Origin: Helopsaltes ochotensis
Taxonomy: Eukaryota; Chordata; Aves; Passeriformes; Locustellidae
Reading direction: 5' to 3'
NCBI GenBank assembly: GCA_013400155.1
Contig: VXBM01001241.1
Coordinates: 1 to 64,000, forward strand
Length of the DNA: 64,000 nt
A model generated the notes under the pieces. That model was not told the DNA's origin and did not search any database. It worked only from the letters and a program-made list of their open reading frames with translations. Of the stretch, positions 37,801 to 49,800 are shown in pieces (within the stretch, counting starts at the first letter, position 1; each line of letters begins with the position of its first letter). Both the position numbers and the translations under genes were made by a program.

Positions 37801-40800
37801 TTGCAGTCACACTTCTCTGCCTTTTCCTTTCAAAAGCTGCCTGTACTTACAAGATTATACGTGGAGATGGAGAGTTCTAAATATAGGGAATTATTCACAA
37901 AAATCTTGCTTAAAACTTGTAACCATAAGGGCTGCTATTTCTCACTAGAAAATGAATTCTGGACTTGCCCATTTTGTGGGCAAAAACCCATTTTATCTTG
38001 TGATGGACATGAACTGAAAATTTCCATTTGAAATTTTGGTTTTGCATTCAGTACACTTGGTATGTTGTATCCTGAGAGGATAACTTTTTTTTTTAACTTC
38101 TTTCAGACTTTTCCAGGAAAATAGAAACTTCCTGTTCTCTTTATCCTTTGCCCATAGAATAATAATGAGCATTCTCAGGGTGGAATAATCAGTGTTGGTA
38201 AAAAAGTTTTGAAATTTTTGCTAAGGAAACTCTTCAATACAGCTTAAACCCCCTCTGTTCTGAGTTTATTATTTTTCTTTTGAGCTGCCCAACAACAATC
38301 TCCAGCCCAGAAACCATTTGTCAGTGTTAATGTCACAACCCGCTGGAAGCTAAGGGGAGATTTAAGAATATCAGCAGGTGCCTTTAGATAAGATGGAATT
38401 TACAGAGGAGATACTTCTAAAATTATGGAAAATAAGGTGGTGAGGCACTGGAACAAGGGGCCCAGGGAAGCTGTGGCTGTCCCTGAATTCCTGGAAGTGT
38501 CCAAGACCAGGGTGGATGGGGCTTGGAACAACCTGGGATAGTGGAAGAGGGTTGGAATTGGATCATCTTCAAGTCCTTTCCAGCCCCAAGCAATCTGTGA
38601 TTCTAAATCATGATGACAAAGCTAAAAAACCCACATGAATCAGCAGACAGAGATTTCCTTTTTAACTCTGCTGGTGCCTCTACTGCCACCCTGTGAAAGC
38701 TCTGCTGAGCAAAGGGTGAGGAAAATGTACCCCTGTCCCACTGACTGGTGTCCCTTGGGAGCAGGACAGAGGGACAACACGGACAATGAACCTGGGGGAA
38801 TTGCTGGCAGTCCTGGGAATATCCCCCCTTCTCTCTCCACCCTGCCAGCTGGGGCGTGTTTGTAGTACTGAGTCTTAACAAGGTTTAAAAAGAAACGAAT
38901 AAAGTCATTAAAACCCTTTCTTTGTCGCTCTTTGGGTCCTTCCTGATTTTCTGCCAGTGCCAGAAGAACATCTTTTTCCTGTCAGAGCCAAGCTGAACAT
39001 CTTCCCCTTTTTACAGGGGTTGGGTTGCAGTTGTTTGGAGCTGATTTTCACAGTCAGCTTTTGAGCCTCTACAAACAGCAGATGTTTTGCATTTATGGGT
39101 TGGTTTCCAAGCACACTCGAGTGGCAGCTTTACTGGCTTTTCATTGACCTCTGCAATTACTATAAAAAAGAAGCAAATACTCAGGATCTGCAGTGATTGA
39201 AAGCAGAATGTGTTTTTGGCTGCGTGACCTGAATACCTCTGTGCCTTCATTGCTGTTTATGTTAGGTTGGCCTCTTAAAAATGACATAAAATTGTGGGAT
39301 AATGAATCCTTCCCCAGAGATCAAGAGTATGCCATATGCCTAATCATGCTCTGAGACAAGCTGGCAAGGCTGTACTGCCAGGCACAAACTGCTGGGTTTA
39401 TTCATCCTTTAGCTATGTGCAGCATAAAAACCCCCAAATCATCAACAAAAGTTTCCAGCATGAGTTTAAATAAGTTATTTGGACTTGGTTCACCTCTACT
39501 GCAATATTTACCCTCTCTTCTAGAACAGATTTAGAGCTGCTTGTCTGAGAAATGAGCAGTGTTGCCTCAGCCAGTCCTGGCTGAGTTTGCTGTGCTGATT
39601 GTGCAGGAGATACTCAGACATCCTCTACAATCCAGCATTACTGCTTAAACCCTTTGTTTTTCCCTGTTTTTCACCTCTCTCCCTCTTTTTTTTTTTTTAA
39701 TTTTAATAGCTTATGGTTTGCATTGGAGCTGTTAAAATAGTTCAAGTTTTGAAGTTGCTCCAGTAATTCAGAAGATGATTATTTTTTATGAGGATGGAGT
39801 GACTCCTGGACCATGACATAGATTTGCAGGGCCATGTCAAAGGTCCCTAGATGTTTTTTCTGTCTTCTGGTTAATGCTTTATCACCTGATCCCAGACACT
39901 GGACTCCTCTAAGTCCTGCATCCCATCTAACAATGACATGTAGAATTTCGGATGCTGCATGGCAGCTTCTAAAACTGTGCTGAGTGTCTGGGCTCAGGTG
40001 TGCAGATGGTTCCCTGGTGTCTTCTCCTAAATGATGTTCTTTAAAAACAGAATTTATTTAGAATCATTGAGTGTAAAATAGCAGAATTTCATTTTTCCAG
40101 CACTTACTTTTTTTCCTTCCCCCATCAGCTTAGCAAATACTAATCAAAGTTTTCATCTTTGCAATAAGCACTGGAAATGGAACAGCCTGCTGTTATATCC
40201 TTTCTAGCCTACAGTCAAATATATATTTGAGGCTTAATTCTCACTGAGGCTTTGTTCAGATGCTGAAGAATTAGGAGAAAGAAGACAGGGTGTAGAATAT
40301 ATAACCAGGAAAAGTACACAGCTTGGTAAAGCCTCTCAGCAGGCACGTGAAAGTGAGGATAGCTACATCCCATCCTTTTTCAAAGTTGGAAAAGAAGTAC
40401 TGCGGTCTATTTATACCTGATTTTTTTTTTCTGAGTACAGCTGCAAGATGTAAATTTCCAGTTCTATTCTGAGAGTTCACTTCAGTCTGGTGGAGGATTA
40501 AAAATAACGTAAACCCTCCTGGCTACACTGGGCTGGCTTGTTCTTGTGGAGTGGTAACTTGGTCCACAAGTATTCTTAGCAGCCAGTGGAATTCTTGGAA
40601 TAAAATCCTTCCTAGTACTAGAACAGAACTCGGAATTCACAACTTAGGCAATGCTGGTGAACTCCAGTCTTTTATAATTTGGTGATTGCAATGCTCAAAT
40701 GGAACCGATTTGAAAAAAAAAGTGATTGCTTAGCATAAAGCACTCACTGTCCATAATACATGTGGAAAGATGGCCTGTGCTTAGATCAGTCAGTAAGATG

Positions 40801-43800
40801 ATGTTAGAGAGTCTGAAAAACGGGCTTAGTATTTGTACAGAAAGAGGATAATACGTGATTTTATACAGAAATGTATCCTTGTAGAAATTTCTTGTGCAGA
40901 CAATGTTGTAGGACTCAGTAGCTTGTCAGCCTTAATTTGACCACCTTTATGTAGTGCGGTGAGGGAAGATTGGAAACTTTTATTCCACTGAATATACTCT
41001 CAATATTTTCAACTTGAAACTGTTCTTCAATAGAATAGAAACTTGATTCTATTATGGACTGTATGCACTCAGACAGAAACAACCAGCTACCCCCTGATAT
41101 TCTGAATATAGTCTCTGCTCTCTCTGTATACTCTGCAGATCCACGCCAAGACATTTTTAGAAGCTGTAACTTTCTGTGATAAAGTAGGTGCTTGTTTTTA
41201 AAAATTATTTTGGAACTGTTTGATTTCTTGATGCATACTTTGTTTCTTTGTTCTTTCCTGTCTCTCGTCTGTTGCTGGGGGACGTTGCAGGATCCAGAGA
41301 TGCAGCATTTACTCACTGAGAGTGAGAACTGCAGCGTGTCACTGAGCTCCAGCACTGTGGCCACTGGGGAAGGAAGGCATGGGACATCAGCCATCAGCTT
41401 CCTTGGGGCCCTGAGGATACCTGTGAGTACCTGTGCTGCTCCTCTTTCAGAATTGAATTTTGCATCAGAATTCATATTTCCATGAAGTTCTGGGTGGAGT
41501 GGTAGTGAATATTAACTTTGCATCACAGTCTTGAAATGTGAGGGACTTTGGGCTTGATTTATTTGGGGGAAAGGAGGCTGAGAGGAGACCTCATTGCTCC
41601 CTGCAGCTTCCTGAGGAGGGAAAGTGGAGAGAGAGCTGCTGATCTCTTTCTGATGATGTTCAAGAGGCATTTGGATAATGGCTTTGTCAACGTGCTTCAA
41701 CTTGTGTCAGCCCTGAAGGGGTTCAGCGGTTGGACAGGGTGGTTGCTGTAGGTCCCTTCTGGCTGAAATAGTTTATTCTGTCCTGAAGTCTGTTCTAAAA
41801 GTTGACTGAACCTAATGATACGTAGTTGTTAAGGTAGAATAGCAAACTGAGTCCATAAGCACTTCTGTGTGTCAGAACTTCTATGGCTCCTCTTTTTACA
41901 CTGTTTAAAAAGCTTCAGTCTTAAAACCCATTTTCTGAGAAGCTTCAGGCAGCCCAAACATTTGTACTGCTGGTAAAGGAAAGGAAGATTCCTCAAGGTC
42001 AGAACCTGTCATTTTTGATTGTCCTCTCAACCTGAAGCCTGAATGCAGAAGTAGGATTATTTTCAGATTGATTTGGACCACGTGTAGATTATTAAAAAAA
42101 TCCTGCACCCAACCTCTGTGTTCCTGCATCTTTTAGTCATGTTCAGTCTGGTCCTCAACTGTTTTTCCTGTGGCAAAGTGGAAGTAGTGGGTGAAAAAAT
42201 TGCTGCTGCTGCCACCTGCAATCTCTGAAACCTTGTGATATTTGTCCTGCCTGTTGTTGGGAAGGGTCACAGCTGCATGTGGAGTGTGTGTGCTGTTCCT
42301 CAGGATAACTGCAGCCCTCCATACCAGGGATTTAAGAAATCTGGTTTCAAACAAGAAGTTATCAGATGGTGAAGGGAACGAAGATGGGTAAATTTGGCAG
42401 TTTAGTTGCAGCTCTGTGCAGTAAATGCACTTTAATGTGCTCAGCGGGGAAGAGGATGGAGCAAGTTAGAGCTTTAAGCAGGTCATTGCTCAGTCTGTGA
42501 TGTGCTCTTACCACATTCTGATCTGACCTGTGTCAGACTGGCTTACTGGCTTTTTATAGAGATGAACAATAAGGGAGAAATCTTGAACCCATCTGAAGGA
42601 AGAAGATAAAGAGCACAAAAAGATGCCAGTTTCTCTGCAACACACTCCAAACCACCTACAATGCTGTATAACAACTTCATTTAAGGGAAATAAGTGATGC
42701 AGGTGTCCCTAACAGTATAAAATCCTTCACATTCATATCTGTGTTCTCTGCTCAGGTTATTCAGTACTATTTTAGTGCTCTCTCTTCAGGCAGTTCAAGT
42801 GCAATTGAAACATTTAAGTAAAGTACCACAGTCTGCTCAGAGTGCAAGCTTTGTGCTCTCAGGGGAAGAATGCTTCTTGGGAATTCATGAGAGAAAAAGA
42901 AAAGCTTCAATGCTTCCTAGAAACCATTTTCATAATGGTCTGTGAAAGCAAATAGCTCTGTCAGGATACTAACTCCCTGCTCTCATTGTTCTCTCAGGGA
43001 GTCGTGGAGTTCTCCCTTTGTCTCCTGTTTGCAAAGCTGGTGAGCTACACTTTCCTCTTCTGGCTTCCCCTCTACATCACCAATGTAGGTGAGTATTACA
43101 GGAAAGGGGTACAGAATTGTGGCTACAAAGTCTCTGCAAATACGAGCTTGGAATAAATAGAGAAAATAAACATTACTGTTTCTGAAAGAGGCTTTCTCTG
43201 CTGCAGTAGCAGGGGAGCTGTAAGTCACCAAGCCGGTTTATAAATTCAGTGTTATGAGAGGGCATTTTCAAAACTAACAGAAGTGGCTGGCTTATCTTCA
43301 GTAATTCCAGGCATAAATGCTGTGTCTTTGGCTCTTGCAAACAAATCAAAAAGTTTTACTTTCTAACAATACTTCTCATGATTGAAGTGTCCTATTAAAA
43401 CATACACAAAATAATGCAAATGAGTTTCTTTACCTGTTCAGTACTGATGTTTTGATATTTTTATACTTTTAGAGTGCAAGATGGACCAGCTTTTTAGCAA
43501 GGTCTGTTGGGATAGGAGAAAGGGTAATGATTTTAGACTAAAAGAGGGTAGATTTAGACTAGATAGAAGAAATTTTTTGCAATGGGGGTGGTGAAATGCT
43601 GAAGCAGGCTGCCCATAGAACTGTGGATGCCCCAGTCCGTGGAAACATTCAAGCTCAGACTGGATGGAGCTCTGAGCAACCTGGTCAAATTGAAGATGCC
43701 CCTGTGGCAGAGGGCTTGGACTGGGTGACCTTTGAAGATCCCTTCCAACCCTGACCATCCTGTAATTCTGTGATTATAAAAGTGGTAAAATGTCTCTTTC

Positions 43801-46800
43801 AGTGAGAGTAATTGCATTCAAAAGTCTGTTTTGCTGAGTACCTACTTTTGTTCTTATTTCTTTTACGCAACATCACCTTATTGGGGCTTATTCTGAATAA
43901 AGAATTCTGCTGTAAGAATTTGCCCTGGCATTACAAGACTGCTGAGGTTTCCATGTTTTATAGTCCAGGAATGAGACAAATGTTTTTCTTCTCTCACCAG
44001 AGCATCTTGATGCCAAAAGAGCTGGGGACCTCTCTACGCTGTTTGATGTGGGTGGGATTTTTGGTAAGTTCTAATGTTACATCACTCTTGATCACAGCAG
44101 TTCAGGAGAGGCTCTGGTATACAGAGCTTACATATTTATAGTTCATATGCATTATTTCTACTGAAGAAGAGAAACAGTAAAGGTACTGAGTTGAGAGTTA
44201 TGTTGAAAAGTGAAAATCTAGTAAAATACCTCCACAGCCAGTGATACTGTCCAGTACAGGTTGGAATAGTCAAATTATGGAATCTTTTGTTTCTGTCAGC
44301 TCTGGCCCATGAATCTTAGTCAGCACCCATCAAAATACTTCCTTTTGTCAGTCTAACTTAAGAGAACTGTCCCTGTTTGTTCAGTGGTGTGGATTTCATG
44401 GGCACAAAGGTTAATGGCCGCAGGTGTTTTGGTTTGGGGTTTTTTTGATGCCTTATATAACTGTACATGATAAAATTGGGAGATCATAATAATAATAAGG
44501 ACTAGGCTATGGCTTTATAATTTTCAAGGTGACCACTGAATACGTTTTCATGCTAGTGCAGTTTAGTTCGCTTCACTGGTTGCAGTGGGATGTGAACAGA
44601 GAACCAAGTCTTCTATTGTATGTGAGGAATTAAGAGACCAGTGAGTAGAATACCAGAATTCCAGCAACAGGGCCATGTGGCACCTGGTAAAAGGCTTTCT
44701 GCCTTGGATATTTGGAATAAATAATGAGGAGGAACAAGTGTCTGCTTCTGTTGTCTTCAGTCAGAACTGGTTGGGTTGATGAGGATGTTGCTGTGTGAAT
44801 TGTGTAACTATGCAGTAAAAGCCACTGGGTTCTGTTGCATTAAATGAAACTGATGTCTTTTGTGCAAAACACACACTGAATGTTTTCCCCACCACCCGTG
44901 TGTTCTTTCAGGTGGGATTTTGGCTGGTCTCATTTCAGACAGGCTGCAGAAGAGGGCATCAACCTGCGGAATGATGTTGCTGCTTGCAGCACCCACAGTA
45001 AGAGCCTGCTCCTCTCTCACAGCCGTGGCTGAGGCTGGGACTCCATGCCCTGGACAGTTCTGCAGGCAGCATCTCCCAGCCTGGATGTAAAGAGTCCAGG
45101 CCAGATTAAAAATTGGCATGAAAAGTTGAGCAAGTATAGATACTGGGGCTAAACAAGCTAACAAGCTTGTTTACTAAACAAGCAAACAAGTCTAATGTAT
45201 TTTTTGTTACAGAAGATATGGAAAGTTTCACTCTCTTGTAAAATTTGATGTTCAGTTGTTACCCAGAATTTTAGCTCTTGAAAGGCTAAAATTTCTGAGC
45301 TGTAACTGTTGGAAAACCAGCAGATGGACGAGAGAGACATTTTAATTTGATTTTTCATTAGTTATATGCTGTGCTGTGCTGAAGCTGCAGTTGGAGAGTT
45401 TAAAATTGAGTGGTCTCATAGCACAGCCCTTCCTTCTGAAAGGACATAGAGGATCCTACCCCTTATCTCCCTCCTGTGTCCAATCAAACAATCATTCTGC
45501 TGTGGCCTAAAAGGGTTTAGTAAAACCTGGAACTTCTATGTAATACCAACTAAGAAACCTTGTAGTTAACATGGGGCAAATGGGGAACACAGGATTAGTT
45601 TGTTGGTATTCTGAGTGCTTACTTATTCTCTTTACAGCTATACATGTTCTCTGCAGTCAGTAAAATGGGCCTTGAGGCTACTGTAGGTGAGTATTTTTAA
45701 ATTATTCTGCCTAGCTTTCTATGAACTTTGCGTTTGTGACCTTTGATGCTCTTTCCTTTTGTCCTTTGTTTTCTATTTTATCTTTTCCTTAGAGGAGGAA
45801 GTATGGAATCAAATTCCTTAGATTTGGTCTTGCAGGCTTTTTACAGTTGAAGTGAGGTGGTAGGAAATGAGTAAGGGTTGGCAAGAGAACACATTTAGTT
45901 AATATCATTAGTCTTTCTGGAGCTTGCTGTGTCATTGCAGGCTTTTTTTACATCCCTTGTGCCAAATTTCAGAGATGTTTAAATATTGCCCGTAGTACTT
46001 TTGACAGCAGCATTAACTTTACTTGAATAGGCTGAATTCACCTGTGGCTTTCTATCTGTTCCTCAAACCAGAAATGGCAATGGTGTTTCACCTAAAAGGC
46101 TCGTTCACTTTTAGGGTCCTCTGGTGCTGTACAAGGAGAGAAGGGTCTTGTGGGTGTATCTTGTGAGCTACCCCTGCCCTCATGGTCAGTTTGGTCAAAT
46201 ATTCCCCTTTCTGTGACCGACCAGGATCAGTAAAGACCCTGGGAAGTGCTTTTTGTCTCAGCCCCATCTCCTGGTATGTTTGAGAATTCACATCATGGCA
46301 TGAGCATTGAAAAGAGAGAGGAATGGATGTTGGTTTTCATCCTTTCGCAATTCTGTATTGGGTCAGGGGAGCCAAGGAAGGATTAAACCACTTGGGAACC
46401 ATAGGCTAGGATATCTCCTGTTGATATGGTGAACAGTTCTTCATGCAATTCACATTTTCCTTTTTTTTTTAACTTGGAACAGTGATGCTGCTTATCAGTG
46501 GTGCCCTGGTGAATGGCCCTTATGCCCTGATCACCACTGCTGTCTCTGCTGACTTGGTGAGTTTGGCTTCCCCTGTGACATTTGGCCTCCAGAGAAAACC
46601 CTTGGACTTCTGCAGGGCCACCAGGGAAGGGGCTGCGTAGTCCCAAAGCAGAGGAGCTGGAAAGGCAGTGCTGAACTCAGCCACTGAGATCTGTTTTAGA
46701 GTTTGTGTTCTAGTGTGAATGAGTACCATGCTTGTGAGAGGCTTCAAAATTATTCTTGACCATTCACAAGACTGGGTGACAGCCCAGATTAAATCTGAAG

Positions 46801-49800
46801 GTGGCATGCAAAGCCAGGCCTCTTTACAGGTGCCTTGTCCCCTTTTATATTTTGCATTTTTAAATGATTGGAGGAGCTTTACCTGTGTGAGACATGAGCT
46901 GGTGATTTAATTCCCATCAGAAAGCAGAAGTTAAAGGTATGTGAAAATAAGAAATCCAGGTACTTAAGCTGCCAGCACTTGCAGCAGGATCAGGTCAGCC
47001 AAGTCGCAAATGCCATGTGAAAACATTAACATTGCTCAGAAGGGAGACTTTGGAAGTTTGTTTTGTAACGTGGTGGTTCTTTAGGGCACCAAGCAAGAGG
47101 CAAAAGCCCTCTTCTTGTCTTAAATGCAGGAATGTTTTAAATACAGGAAAAGGAGCAGGGCAGAAATCTCCAAACATCCTCTGGAGCGCTGTCCTTGGCC
47201 TGGAGGTGTTGGCAAGACCAAGGTGGCCCCCAGGCAATGCCCATTTCATCCTTAGCCTTGCTCAAGGGGCTGACACTGCAAGGTGCTTGAGGCATCTCCA
47301 CAGCACAGATGCCATGTGGAGGGGTGGGAGATGGATGGTGTTAACCAGGGCTTTCTCAGAGCTCAGCTCAGGATGGGTCCAAGCCGTCTCTGTCCCTCCA
47401 GGGTACCCATAAAAGCCTGAAGGGGAACGCCAGAGCCTTGTCCACAGTGACGGCCATCATCGACGGGACGGGATCTGTGGGTAAGCCAAGGCCGCCTGCC
47501 CCAGCTGTAACTGGTTAAAAAGAAGCATTTTTGAGAAACTGGGCTCTTCAGATCATGTTTTGCCAGGATTCAGAACAGCTTTGGAAACCGATGTCTTAGT
47601 TTGGAACGATAGGTGCCTGCCAAGGAAAGCCAGAGCCTCCCTTAGAATGGAGAATGTAAACCTCCTCCCTCTGAATTATTATAATTTTGAAATTAAGGGG
47701 CTCCAGGAAAAGATAATGGGAATAGGAATAATAGTTCTTTACTAGGAATTACTAAAAAATAAAAATGTAATAGTACAAAAAGAGGAAACAAAAAGGAAAA
47801 CCCTGACAGAGGCAGAACACAACCCGACACCCTGTTGGTCAGGGTGTTGGCAGCAGTCCAGTTAAGTCCTCCTGGAGTGACAGATGTGGTTCTGTTGAAG
47901 GAATGATCCTGTAGAAGGGTGTAGTTTTCCTCTGAAGTTCCAGTGGTGGTGAGATGGGTGCAGTCTTCCTCTGGCAATCCAGTGCAAACAGGCTGTCCTG
48001 GTGTTCTGAATCTCAGGTTTTATCCAGGTAGAAATGCTTGGCTCCTCCCACTGGGTAGAACATCTCTCAGTGGGATGATGTAATTGTATCAGTCCTGCAG
48101 TGAGCCTCGATGGCCCATTAACAGCAGATATCCCCTGGAGGGAGGATGGGTCCTGGAAGAGATACAGAACACTGCCCCACCTGGTTGTAGCAGATGTTTA
48201 CATCTTGCCTAGAAACCCAAGACAATGGGGAATAGCACAAACTTCACCTGAAACCTCCAGTGGTCTCACACCTGAGGGTGGGAGGAAGGGAAGGATCGCT
48301 GATACTGGGCACAGACAGCAAATGGAGATGGCATTGGGCTGTCCTGGGATCAGGGATATTTTATTTATGCCCTCCATGTGGAAAGTAAAACTGAGTAAAA
48401 TTCAGCTCAGTACTGGATGAGCATTTTGTTGAGTCAGAGGCAGATGTTTATCACCCATCTAAGTCTTCCAGCTTCCCATCTCTACCAATAATGTTTTGCA
48501 CTTCCTGGGACTTTTTAATACATCAGGCAATACTGAGTTAACTGGGTGGAAAAATGGCTACTCTGATTCAGAATAACTACATTTCAGTACAGTAAATCTT
48601 ACATTGCACAGTGCTGTCAGTATATAATACAAAATACCAAAATATAATGTCAATATTGTATTTTAGGTGCAGCTTTGGGGCCTCTCCTGGCTGGCCTTAT
48701 TTCCCCTTCTGGTTGGAATAACGTGTTTTACATGCTCATGGTGGCAGATGCATGTGCCTTGCTAGTAAGTCTAAAAATCTAGATTGTGTGTATTTCCTCT
48801 GTCCTAAACTATCCCAAAATGCAAATTTTCCTTTCAATATTCTGTGTTGTATTAGACTTCCAGTGGTGTAGGAGATTTTCAGTCTAACAGCAAATTTGCT
48901 CATTTTGAAATTCTCATTTAATTTTAATGAAAAGTGCAGATCAGTTCTGATGCACTTCAATTCCTGAGCAAATACCCAGCTGTTAATTGCTGGCTGAGCA
49001 GCTTAGAGCAGGCATAATTGCAAGGAAAGCTTCGTGTTTAGACCTAAAAGTTTCCTCAATTCCACTCACAGAAGCATCACTTCTGTTTTCTTTAAAGCAA
49101 ATCTATCAAAGCCATAAAAAATGTTTTCCTACCTTGCTCTATCACCAAAATCACCCCGATAATGAAGCTGTTGAAAGTTAATACATCACATATTCCAGAT
49201 GGGCCCTGAAACAGCTGGACTAAGTTAGATGAAGAACTGGCAATCCTGGCTTTTCACAGTAACCAGGAGCAGATGTTTGGGAAAAAAAAGAGCCCACAGG
49301 TGGTGGCTTGGTCCAAAGCACTGAGCTCTGGGCTCCTGCAGAGGAGCTGAGAGTGTCAGACCATTCCCTTCCTGCCACAAGAAAATCAGAAAGCCTTTGA
49401 GTTACAACTGAGTTATTTTTTTGGTTTTTTTTTTTTTTTTTCCAAATTCAAATAAAACCCCAACTTTAAAAGTTTTTTTTTCATGTTTAGGAGTAATTTT
49501 CTAGGAATTAAATAAATAAATTGGATAAGTTAATAGCTGATGCATGTTGTCCACTGTTAGTCAGTAGTTTTACCCACAGCAGCAAATCCTGGTTTGTGCT
49601 GGTTTCAGTTTTTGGTATTTCATGCTGCAGATTGAGGCTTGGGAGGCTGTCATATTTTCCCTAGATAAAACTCTCATTGTTTTTCTCTTATATTTATTGA
49701 TTAAAATGAAAAAATGCCACATTTTTTTTGCAGTATCAATTAAAATACCTTTGCCAAGCTCTGGTTTTGAGAGGTTTGACTCTGCAGTTGTAATAAATCC

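Noticed and set aside
40915..41475. 186-codon minus-strand open frame crossing SLC37A1 exon 10
   Set aside because: Antisense shadow of a confirmed exon plus intron, with no domain.
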